Assembly: GCA_045643165.1 (NCBI GenBank)
Contig: JAZUKF010000218.1
Span: 1 to 5,139, forward strand
Direction of reading: 5' to 3'
Length of the DNA stretch: 5,139 nucleotides
Source of the DNA: SIG575 sp045643165
Lineage (GTDB): Bacteria > Bacillota > Clostridia > Oscillospirales > Acutalibacteraceae
How positions within the stretch are numbered: the stretch's first letter is position 1; the number at the start of each line of letters is the position of its first letter. The notes beneath the pieces are model-generated. The model saw only the letters and a list, made by a program, of their open reading frames with translations, ran no database searches and had not been told where the DNA came from. The position numbers and the translations under genes are program-made. Shown here piece by piece: positions 1 to 5,139 of the stretch.

Positions 1-2
1 CA

Positions 3-1058
3 GACAATGTTACACTTTACGCTGTTTGGCAGCAAATCCCAACTTACACCATAACATACAATGCCAAAGGCGGAACAGTATCTCCCGCAAGTGTTGAGGT
101 AAAATCAGGCAATTCAACAACATTGCCTACACCGACAAAAAGTTTTAAAATCACTTACAATGCAAACGGAGGTAGCGGTGTACCTTCTGTACAGAGTATT
201 TCCGTTCCTTGCAAAGGCTGGTCAACAAGCAGCACGGCAACATCTGCAACATATTCTTGCGGTGCAAATTACATTCCTACAAAAAATACTACACTTTATG
301 CGATATGGGATTCTTCCGTTTCCACAACACTGAGTACTGTTACACCTGTTTGTAGCGGATATAAATTTCTTGGCTGGTCAACATCTTCAAACGCAGAAAA
401 GCCTGATTTCAATAGTGGTCATAGTGTTAATGTCAAAGGAAATACAACACTTTTTGCTGTTTGGGAACTTGATAATCCTACTCCGATTTCAAGTGATATT
501 ATTTCTGTTAGGACAAAGGAATTGAATCTGGATAAAGAAGAGATTACAGCAGGAGCTTCTACGATTACGATCGACGAAAGATATCTTACGTCAAAATTCA
601 CAATAATTATAAAATGTTCTTCTCCAAATGCATTGATATTAGATACCGGAGGAACTGCTATTGAAGATTCATTTGTACTTTATATCGATGAAAATGGAGT
701 ATGTGGAACATTCAAAGTTTATGTTAGAGTTTATGACTCAACTCAAACAACACTGTATGACGAAGAGTATATTACAGTAACAGTTAGAGATAGTATTTAT
801 TATGAAACGATTTATCTTAATTATAAGGAAACATATCAACTAAAAGAGAATAAAATGGAACATTCTTTTGAAAGTGATGATATAAGTATTGCTGACGTCG
901 ATGCAAGCGGAAAAATATATGCATCCGGTACCGGTGAAACATTTGTTGTTGTATTTGATGAAATTGATGCCAATATTTATATTTATAAAATTAAATCTTC
1001 TTATACATGGTGGCAATGGATAATTAAAATTTTCCTCTTCGGCTGGATTTGGTATTAA
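3..1058 (+). CDS. Secreted InlB B-repeat / Ig-like surface protein, C-terminal part (5' truncated)
   Basis: The reading frame is open from the window edge, so the first 351 visible residues are only the C-terminal part; the TTG at 123 is internal to the frame and is not a credible start. Residues about 1-155 contain units of the InlB B-repeat (Listeria-Bacteroides repeat) type: unit ends read TLYAVW, TLYAIW and TLFAVW, unit starts read ITYNAKGG and ITYNANGG, and GWSTSS cores lie between. Residues about 155-260 are beta-rich (ITVTVRD at the end) and unassigned. Residues about 265-330 look like a bacterial Ig-like (BIG2) domain: IYLNYKETYQL, then SDDISIADVDASGKIYASGTG. The protein ends in WWQWIIKIFLFGWIWY with no LPXTG sorting signal. 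Such proteins are usually secreted or cell-surface adhesion-like proteins; ligand and function are unknown. A terminator follows about 45 bp after the stop. Confidence 0.85.
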   Translation, partial: DNVTLYAVWQQIPTYTITYNAKGGTVSPASVEVKSGNSTTLPTPTKSFKITYNANGGSGVPSVQSISVPCKGWSTSSTATSATYSCGANYIPTKNTTLYAIWDSSVSTTLSTVTPVCSGYKFLGWSTSSNAEKPDFNSGHSVNVKGNTTLFAVWELDNPTPISSDIISVRTKELNLDKEEITAGASTITIDERYLTSKFTIIIKCSSPNALILDTGGTAIEDSFVLYIDENGVCGTFKVYVRVYDSTQTTLYDEEYITVTVRDSIYYETIYLNYKETYQLKENKMEHSFESDDISIADVDASGKIYASGTGETFVVVFDEIDANIYIYKIKSSYTWWQWIIKIFLFGWIWY

Positions 1059-1100
1059 ACACATATATTTTTTCACAAATAAACAAAATCTGTCAGGAAT

Positions 1101-1131
1101 AAAAAAAGGGCTGTTCAACAGCCCCTTTTTT
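1101..1131. terminator. Bidirectional rho-independent terminator between convergent genes
   Basis: The stem GGGCTGT (1108-1114) pairs with ACAGCCC (1118-1124) around a 3-nt loop. It is flanked by seven A on the left (1101-1107) and six T on the right (1126-1131), so it has a U tract in both directions. The + strand surface-protein gene ends about 45 bp to its left, and the - strand phosphoesterase gene ends 8 bp to its right. It can therefore serve both transcripts. Confidence 0.9.
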
Positions 1132-1138
1132 ATATTAT

Positions 1139-2476
1139 TTATATCATTGAAACAAAAATATTGATATATGCTTTAAGTATATCAAAAATATTTTTCTTAC
1201 TGTTTGTCAAATTATCCGTAACCGTACATGTATCAACAACATCATCCGTATCTGTTCTGTATGTGGTTACATTGATCTCCTTATTGCTGATATTCAAAGC
1301 GGTATATGTGGGAACATTTGTATCAAAAACCGCTTCCGTATATGAAGCATGTTCCTCTCCCACATTATCGAAATTGCTTCCCGATGCGGAGGATGCCTGA
1401 ATATATACAGTACCTTCACCCTTTGCGATTTCACCTGCATACATGGTTTTTGTCCTTGAATAAATATGATCGTGTCCGCTTAAACATAAATCTATATCAT
1501 AGGCATCGAAAAGCGGAGAGAACATGGCTCTCGGAAAATAAAATTCATCCTCTTCAAGTTCAACCGAATACAAACTGTGGTGCATTACCGCAATACGCCA
1601 TTTTTTATCCGGATATTTATCCGTTGCCGCTTTAAGAAGTTTTGAGATATCGGTGGGCATCATATCATTGGAATCAAACACAATAAAAAGTGCATCACCG
1701 TAAGAATAAAAATATCCGCTTCCTGCCGGCATTTTAAAATTACCATTCACCTTATTGGGATTGTTTGTATAATAACTGTAAAGGGGAAAATAAAAATCAT
1801 GATTACCTACGGCATTTGCCACAGGGATCGAACGAAGTTTTTCCGGATATAAATATGCTTTCAACTGCACAAGACTTACCGCCGTTTCAAGCTGATCCCC
1901 GGCGGAAATCATAAATGCGGCATCACCGTATCTGTTTAAGGCTTTATTGACCGTATCATTCCAACCGCAGGTATCTCTGACAAGGACTTCTCTTTCTTTC
2001 TCATCTCCGGAACGTCCTATTTGAGAATCGGAAACAAACAGGGCGGTATATTCCTTTGAGTCGGGAACTTTTATCTCATAAATATCGCTCCAAAGTCCTT
2101 CACGTCTGAATGAATAAAAATATGTTTTTCCTTCTTTAAGTCCCGATACGGTCAAATAATTATAATATTTTCCGTAAAGTGTTATTTTTCTGTTTACTTC
2201 AAAAAATGTTGCATCGGAAAGATCCTTTTTTGTTCCCGATTTGAACATGGGTTCAAAATCCTTCAAAGATGAAATCCATGAAAAATTTATTTCCCCCGCC
2301 TTATCTCCCGGTGTAACCGATATCGGAAAATCAGATTCTTGAATTTCATCCCACTTTTTATCGAATTCTTCAAGAGCCCCGCTGTCATATCCGTATCCGG
2401 AACCCGCAAAAGCACAAATATTAAATACTGTAATCAGACAAATAATAATTGCACAGATTTTACTTATTCTTTTCAT
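1139..2476 (-). CDS. Secreted calcineurin-like metallophosphoesterase (purple acid phosphatase-like)
   Basis: A 445-residue protein predicted to hydrolyse phosphomonoesters or phosphodiesters outside the membrane; the substrate is unknown. It begins with a signal peptide (MKR, hydrophobic core, likely cleavage after AFA at residues 22-24). A fibronectin-like region resembling the N-terminal domain of purple acid phosphatases follows (about 50-140), then the metallophosphoesterase core (about 145-390). The metal-binding motifs are complete: SDSQ (D150, Q152), GDQ (D194), GNHD (225-227), MHH (H299/H300) and GHDHIYSR (H335, H337). The first motif has Gln in place of the common DxH His, which I recall as frequent in Bacillota members. 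There is no sortase motif; the C-terminus (NIFDILKAYINIFVSMI) is hydrophobic. Start choice: ATG at 2476 lies 10 nt after GAGG (2490-2487). ATG at 2482 and TTG at 2485 are in frame but have only 4-nt and 1-nt spacing. It is transcribed alone, divergently from the transporter. Confidence 0.9.
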   Translation of the reverse strand: MKRISKICAIIICLITVFNICAFAGSGYGYDSGALEEFDKKWDEIQESDFPISVTPGDKAGEINFSWISSLKDFEPMFKSGTKKDLSDATFFEVNRKITLYGKYYNYLTVSGLKEGKTYFYSFRREGLWSDIYEIKVPDSKEYTALFVSDSQIGRSGDEKEREVLVRDTCGWNDTVNKALNRYGDAAFMISAGDQLETAVSLVQLKAYLYPEKLRSIPVANAVGNHDFYFPLYSYYTNNPNKVNGNFKMPAGSGYFYSYGDALFIVFDSNDMMPTDISKLLKAATDKYPDKKWRIAVMHHSLYSVELEEDEFYFPRAMFSPLFDAYDIDLCLSGHDHIYSRTKTMYAGEIAKGEGTVYIQASSASGSNFDNVGEEHASYTEAVFDTNVPTYTALNISNKEINVTTYRTDTDDVVDTCTVTDNLTNSKKNIFDILKAYINIFVSMI

Positions 2477-2504
2477 TTGCATCAATCCTCATTTATATTC
2501 ATAC

Positions 2505-2517
2505 TGATAATTTATCA
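2505..2517. promoter_or_regulatory. 13-bp dyad overlapping the phosphoesterase -10 element (possible operator)
   Basis: TGATAA, a single central T on the + strand, then TTATCA form a perfect 6-1-6 inverted repeat over the predicted -10 element. Its position is what a repressor site would have, but AT-rich dyads of this size occur by chance and I do not recognise the motif. Confidence 0.2.
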
Positions 2518-2537
2518 CTTTTTCTCTTTAAAATCAA
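2509..2537 (-). promoter_or_regulatory. Candidate sigma-A promoter of the phosphoesterase gene
   Basis: On the - strand, TTGATT (2537-2532) and TAAATT (2514-2509) are separated by 17 bp, which would place the transcript start roughly 25 nt before the coding start. Each hexamer matches consensus at four of six positions, so this is a weak call in an AT-rich region. The dyad TGATAA-TTATCA (2505-2517) overlaps the -10 element. Confidence 0.4.
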
Positions 2538-2618
2538 CATTATTCTGATATTTTCCCTCCCTTTTATCGACCAAATCAAGGAAATAATAACAAAATATGA
2601 AATAATTTTTAAAAATAA

Positions 2619-2647
2619 TTGACAATCTTTTAATGCTGTTATATAAT
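2619..2647 (+). promoter_or_regulatory. Consensus sigma-A promoter of the riboswitch-transporter unit
   Basis: TTGACA (2619-2624) and TATAAT (2642-2647) are both perfect consensus hexamers, separated by exactly 17 bp. Transcription should start near 2654, giving a leader of about 275 nt before the transporter ATG. A strong unregulated promoter fits control by attenuation in the leader. Confidence 0.9.
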
Positions 2648-2670
2648 GGAAAAGATTTAATATTGAAAAA

Positions 2671-2840
2671 ATCAAAATGATTGAGGTGCGGTACTTACTG
2701 TTTTTCGTCCTTCAAAAAGGCAATCGGGATGTAAAATGAGATTTACCGCCGAAACAACAGTTAATGCCTTTTAAGTTGTTGTTGGGACATTGCAGAATAT
2801 GTAATGTACTGTCACAGATGTGGAGCGCTGTCATATTGAT
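2671..2840 (+). promoter_or_regulatory. Lysine riboswitch (L box) aptamer
   Basis: The leader matches the lysine riboswitch in both sequence landmarks and fold. P1: 2671-2683 pairs with 2828-2840 (A-A and T-T mismatches, one G-U). The 5' core reads GAGGTGCG (2683-2690). P2: GCGGTA (2688-2693) pairs with TACCGC (2744-2749), followed by the characteristic GCCGAAA; an inner P2 helix is CGTCC (2706-2710) with GGATG (2727-2731). P3: AACAACA (2753-2759) with TGTTGTT (2777-2783). L2 AAAAGGCA (2715-2722) is perfectly complementary to L3 TGCCTTTT (2765-2772), the kissing-loop hallmark of this class. P4: ACATTGCA (2787-2794) with TGTAATGT (2800-2807). P5 is short: CAC (2813-2815) with GTG (2820-2822), followed by GGAG. 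By family knowledge it binds free L-lysine and lowers expression of lysine synthesis or uptake genes. Confidence 0.93.
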
Positions 2841-2877
2841 CATACATACCCGGTTATGTAATGTGATTTTCGGACAG
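2828..2877 (+). promoter_or_regulatory. Antiterminator of the lysine riboswitch (alternative fold)
   Basis: CTGTC in the 3' strand of P1 (2828-2832) is complementary to GACAG in the 5' arm of the terminator (2873-2877). The helix continues inward as GATCA (2838-2842) with TGATT (2864-2868, one G-U) and TACATA (2843-2848) with TATGTA (2855-2860). This fold excludes both P1 and the terminator, giving a lysine-OFF transcriptional switch. The pairing was drawn by eye; no energy was calculated. Confidence 0.7.
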
Positions 2878-2905
2878 GTTTCACCCCTGTCCGTTTTGTT
2901 TTTTT
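2871..2905 (+). terminator. Riboswitch-controlled rho-independent terminator
   Basis: CGGACAGG (2871-2878) pairs perfectly with CCTGTCCG (2886-2893) around a 7-nt loop. A T-rich run (TTTTGTTTTTTT, 2894-2905) follows. It lies between the aptamer and the ribosome binding site of the transporter, so forming it aborts the transcript before the coding region. Confidence 0.93.
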
Positions 2906-2916
2906 CGTAAAAATTT

Positions 2917-2922
2917 AGGAGG
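2917..2922 (+). promoter_or_regulatory. Ribosome binding site of the transporter gene
   Basis: AGGAGG, a perfect Shine-Dalgarno core, lies 6 nt before the ATG at 2929 and fixes that start. It is downstream of the terminator stem and not sequestered by it, so control is by transcription termination, not translation. Confidence 0.93.
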
Positions 2923-2928
2923 TTTAAA

Positions 2929-4689
2929 ATGAAAAAATTTACTAAGAAAAAAGTTCTTACGATCATCATCGCCTCAGTTCTTCTCCTTTGCTCTATGACC
3001 GCCGTTGCTTTTGCATCCGGCTCTCAAAGTGCAAAAGATGTTGCTATGGTTGAATGCGGTGATTGCGGCGGAAGTCTTGCATGTATGACTTGCTACGGTA
3101 AAGATCCCGCCTGTGCCGACTGTAACGGCACAAACATCTGTCCCACATGTAACGGAACAGGCGAAGTTCCGGCAGAAAGCAAGGTTTACTCAACTTTCTG
3201 GTCATTGGTTCCTCCGATTATCGCCATCGGACTTGCCCTTATCACAAAGGAAGTTTACTCCTCATTGTTTATCGGTATCGTTTCCGGTGCTTTGCTTGCG
3301 GCAAACTTCAAATTTTTGGGTGTTGTTGACAATGTAATTACCACAGGATTTATTGATGCGATTTCCGGAACAGCAGGTATTTTCGCATTCCTTGTAATTC
3401 TCGGAATTATCGTTGCTCTCGTTAATAAAGCCGGCGGTTCTGCCGCTTTCGGTAACTGGGCAAAGAAAAATATCAAATCAAGAACAGGTGCTGCTCTTTG
3501 CACATTCCTTTTGGGCGTTCTTATTTTCATTGACGACTATTTCAACTGTCTTACAGTAGGTTCGGTTATGCGTCCCGTAACGGATTCTCATAAGATTTCA
3601 CGTTCAAAACTTGCTTATCTTATTGATGCAACAGCCGCTCCCGTATGTATGACCGCTCCTATTTCATCATGGGCAGCAGCCGTTTCAAGTTATGCGGAAG
3701 AAGGTCAGGGACTTAAACTTTTCATCAGTGCAATTCCCTTTAACTTCTATTCACTTCTTACGCTTGTTTTCATTATCGCAATAACTCTTATGAAATTTGA
3801 TTACGGTCCGATGCGTCTTCATGAATACAATGCACAGGTAAACGGCGACCTTTACACATCAGGCGACCGTGCCGAAGTTGCGGAAGATACACCTTCATCA
3901 AAAGGTAAAGTTATTGACCTTATTCTTCCTGTTGTTATACTTATTGCAATTTGCGTATTCGCTCTTGTTTACAACGGCGGTATTCTCAACGGCTCCGATT
4001 TCATCACAGCATTCTCCGACACAGATGCAACCGTTGCACTTCCCTGGGGCGGAATCATTGCTCTCGTTATCGGTATAATTTATCTTATTGCAAGACGTGT
4101 TATGACTTTCAAAGAAGCTATGGAATGTATCCCCAAGGGCTTCGTTGCAATGGTTCCCGCAATTCTTATTCTCACTCTTGCAACATCACTTAAAAATATG
4201 ACATCCGCTCTCGGTGCAAAATATTTCGTTCACGATCTTATGGAAGCATCCGCAGGAAGCTTTAACAATTTCCTCTCGGCTATTATCTTCCTTGTTGCAT
4301 GTGTTCTTTCCTTTGCAACCGGTACATCATGGGGCACATTCGGAATACTCATTCCCATCGTTACATCCATGTTCAATGCCGGCGATCCCCTTCTTACGAT
4401 CGGAATTTCCGCTTGCCTTGCAGGTGCGGTATGCGGCGACCACTGTTCACCCATTTCCGATACAACCATCATGTCCTCGGCGGGCGGTCAATGTAACCAC
4501 CTCAACCACGTTTCAACCCAGCTTCCTTACGCATTAAGCGTTGCCGGAATTTCATTTGTAATGTACATTATTTCCGGTTTCGTTCAGAAAGTATGGATCG
4601 CACTTCCAATAGGTGTTGTTATCACAATCGCTTTCCTCTTTGTAATGAAGATGATTTACAAGAACAAACCTATTGCACAATCAAAATAA
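2929..4689 (+). CDS. NhaC-superfamily transporter with N-terminal Cys-rich domain; candidate lysine transporter (LysW-like)
   Basis: A 586-residue membrane protein. Residues 1-29 form a signal peptide or first membrane segment (MKKFTKKK, hydrophobic core, AFA at 27-29). Residues 43-78 hold four CxxCxG motifs (C43/C46, C52/C55, C62/C65, C71/C74) resembling the zinc-binding repeats of DnaJ. From about 88 onward comes a multi-pass NhaC-family transporter: IDDYFN (201-206) followed by SVMRPVTD, GTSWGTFGI (465-473), CGDHCSPISDTT (502-513), and H524/H527 before TQLPYA. The hydrophilic stretch at about 295-328 is probably a loop. NhaC proteins exchange Na+ and H+. However, the lysine riboswitch directly upstream suggests lysine import or exchange; to my recollection, comparative studies of L boxes proposed NhaC-like LysW as a lysine transporter. 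The N-terminal extension is not part of a typical NhaC protein and makes this one longer than usual. The gene stands alone and ends in tandem TAA-TGA stops. Confidence 0.9.
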   Translation: MKKFTKKKVLTIIIASVLLLCSMTAVAFASGSQSAKDVAMVECGDCGGSLACMTCYGKDPACADCNGTNICPTCNGTGEVPAESKVYSTFWSLVPPIIAIGLALITKEVYSSLFIGIVSGALLAANFKFLGVVDNVITTGFIDAISGTAGIFAFLVILGIIVALVNKAGGSAAFGNWAKKNIKSRTGAALCTFLLGVLIFIDDYFNCLTVGSVMRPVTDSHKISRSKLAYLIDATAAPVCMTAPISSWAAAVSSYAEEGQGLKLFISAIPFNFYSLLTLVFIIAITLMKFDYGPMRLHEYNAQVNGDLYTSGDRAEVAEDTPSSKGKVIDLILPVVILIAICVFALVYNGGILNGSDFITAFSDTDATVALPWGGIIALVIGIIYLIARRVMTFKEAMECIPKGFVAMVPAILILTLATSLKNMTSALGAKYFVHDLMEASAGSFNNFLSAIIFLVACVLSFATGTSWGTFGILIPIVTSMFNAGDPLLTIGISACLAGAVCGDHCSPISDTTIMSSAGGQCNHLNHVSTQLPYALSVAGISFVMYIISGFVQKVWIALPIGVVITIAFLFVMKMIYKNKPIAQSK

Positions 4690-4755
4690 TGAAACCGCAA
4701 AAAAAGGGGCTACGCAACGCTTCGGGTTCATAAGGCAGTTTTTGTGTAAAAAAAC

Positions 4756-4795
4756 ACCTGCTGAGAAGGAAATTTAAAAATCCTTTTCAGCAGGT
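4756..4795. terminator. Strong hairpin downstream of the transporter, terminator in one or both directions
   Basis: ACCTGCTGAGAAGGA (4756-4770) pairs with 4781-4795 over 15 bp with one G-U, around a 10-nt loop. On the + strand the tail is only moderately T-rich (TTCCTTTATTT), yet this is the first plausible terminator after the transporter, 67 bp past its stop. On the - strand the stem is followed after three bases by seven T (from A 4748-4754), the better termination signal. It could therefore also end a leftward transcript from the toxin side. Confidence 0.7.
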
Positions 4796-4834
4796 TCCTT
4801 TATTTGATAGTTGTCCTACACCGCCGCAAGCAAC

Positions 4835-4854
4835 GACTTTGGATATCCAAAGTC
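4835..4854. repeat. Perfect 20-bp palindrome
   Basis: GACTTTGGAT is followed immediately by its reverse complement ATCCAAAGTC. In RNA it would be a hairpin with a tight loop; in DNA it could be a dimeric protein site. It lies between two other inverted repeats in a stretch with no convincing gene. Confidence 0.7.
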
Positions 4855-4863
4855 TGAAATTAC

Positions 4864-4904
4864 ACCGCAGGGGGGCCGAATTCCCCAAAACACCCTGCGG
4901 TTTT
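4864..4904. repeat. GC-rich inverted repeat, possible terminator on the + strand
   Basis: ACCGCAGGG (4864-4872) pairs with CCCTGCGGT (4893-4901). An inner GGG (4873-4875) can pair with CCC (4883-4885). On the + strand TTTT runs from 4901, so it is terminator-like there; on the - strand no good T tract follows. It is the third hairpin of the 4690-4988 stretch. Confidence 0.55.
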
Positions 4905-4988
4905 CCGATTCAAAAAAATCGCTCGAAAAAAGGTCTTGTTGTCATACCCGATTTTAGGTTCATCATAATATGGAGTGTTTTTAGGAAG

Positions 4989-5139
4989 TTATTTGAACAA
5001 TTCCGAATGACTTCCGACACGGTTTAACATCAAAATAAGCAACCCGTTATCTTTTTCATAAACCAATAGCCAATCCGGTTCAATATGACATTCACGGCAG
5101 CCCTTATAGTCGCCGGTCAGATCGTGATCACGGAATTTT
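4989..5139 (-). CDS. YafQ-family type II toxin (mRNA interferase), C-terminal part, cut by the window edge
   Basis: On the - strand, 49 codons and a TAA stop are visible; the start lies beyond the right edge. The peptide runs KFRDHDLTGDYKG, CRECHIEPDWLLVYEK, then NRVGSHSELFK. This is the conserved C-terminal half of the RelE/ParE-superfamily YafQ toxins, ribosome-associated endoribonucleases that cut mRNA during translation. By comparison with E. coli YafQ (family knowledge), the catalytic positions H50, H63, D67, W68, H87 and F91 correspond to visible H5, H18, D22, W23, H44 and F48. All are present, with two extra residues before the last His. The toxin therefore looks catalytically intact as far as it can be seen. 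YafQ toxins usually follow a RelB/DinJ-type antitoxin gene in one operon; that gene would lie just past the right edge. No clear terminator directly follows the stop. Confidence 0.88.
   Translation of the reverse strand, partial: KFRDHDLTGDYKGCRECHIEPDWLLVYEKDNGLLILMLNRVGSHSELFK

Larger units (their letters stand above)
4690..4988. other. Gene-poor structured intergenic stretch; possible dispersed repeat or non-coding RNA
   Basis: About 300 bp between the transporter stop and the toxin stop. It holds the three inverted repeats listed separately and no reading frame with a usable ribosome binding site. On the - strand a frame runs from ATG 4945 to a TGA at 4787: MTTRPFFERFF, an in-frame TGA, then 40 codons beginning IGKPQGVLGNSAPL and ending SNKGTC. 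It ends inside the 4756-4795 hairpin. The + strand is also open at 4839-5027. Frames open on both strands, over palindromes, point to a non-coding or repeat element more than to a gene. From memory, similar tiny hypothetical peptides recur in Clostridia annotations; I could not verify this. Confidence 0.4.

Noticed and set aside
123..1058. TTG-initiated 311-residue frame as a complete gene
   Set aside because: The same frame is open to the window edge and the upstream residues continue the InlB-type repeat (DNVTLYAVW, then ITYNAKGG), so TTG 123 is an internal codon of a truncated gene.
1161..1635. Two + strand frames (79 and 109 residues) inside the phosphoesterase gene
   Set aside because: They are antisense shadows of a gene with complete metallophosphoesterase motifs on the - strand.
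2712..2969. 85-residue - strand frame over the transporter leader
   Set aside because: It lies antisense to the lysine riboswitch, terminator and start of the transporter; its composition reflects RNA structure, not a protein.
4690..4740. A7-GGGGCT sequence after the transporter as a terminator like the one at 1101-1131
   Set aside because: The start resembles that terminator, but no matching CAGCCCC arm or stable stem could be drawn.
4984..5015. Inverted repeat GGAAGT/ACTTCC at the toxin stop as a terminator
   Set aside because: Only 6 bp with a 20-nt loop, mostly inside the toxin coding region, and no T tract follows on the - strand.
4839..5027. 62-residue + strand frame
   Set aside because: It has no ribosome binding site, overlaps the palindromes and runs antisense into the YafQ toxin gene, whose conserved motifs show the true coding strand.

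Overview
The window looks like a piece of a low-GC Gram-positive genome of the class Clostridia (Bacillota), probably a gut commensal. This is inferred from an AGGAGG ribosome binding site, a lysine riboswitch with a Bacillota-style transcription terminator, a secreted InlB-repeat/Ig-like protein with an aromatic C-terminal tail, and signal peptides of Gram-positive type. No species can be named from the sequence.

Layout. (1) Positions 3-1058, + strand: the C-terminal part of a secreted surface protein with InlB B-type (Listeria-Bacteroides) repeats, a bacterial Ig-like domain and the terminal tail WWQWIIKIFLFGWIWY. It is cut by the left edge. (2) About 1101-1131: a compact bidirectional terminator shared with the converging gene. 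(3) 1139-2476, - strand: a secreted calcineurin-like metallophosphoesterase resembling the purple acid phosphatases. (4) 2477-2928: a divergent intergenic region. It holds a weak promoter for the phosphoesterase and a consensus sigma-A promoter (TTGACA, 17 bp, TATAAT) that drives a leader of about 275 nt. That leader is a lysine riboswitch: P1-P5 can be drawn, an 8-nt L2-L3 kissing pair is intact, and an antiterminator/terminator switch follows. (5) 2929-4689, + strand: an NhaC-superfamily transporter controlled by that riboswitch, so probably a lysine (or lysine-coupled) transporter and not simply a sodium/proton antiporter. It carries an unusual N-terminal signal peptide plus a DnaJ-like block of four CxxCxG motifs. 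(6) 4690-4988: no convincing gene, but three inverted repeats, one a strong hairpin whose best T tract lies on the - strand; possibly a dispersed repeat or structured RNA. (7) 4989-5139, - strand: the C-terminal 49 codons of a YafQ-family toxin of a type II toxin-antitoxin system, cut by the right edge and lacking a start codon in the window.

How the parts work together. The transporter is a single-gene riboswitch unit: with lysine bound, P1 forms and the terminator at 2871-2905 stops transcription; without lysine, the P1 3' strand pairs with the terminator's 5' arm and transcription continues. The surface protein, phosphoesterase and toxin are separate transcription units with no evident functional link. 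The most noteworthy items are the Cys-rich extracytoplasmic domain on a lysine-riboswitch transporter, the structured 4690-4988 intergenic region, and the aromatic tail of the surface protein.
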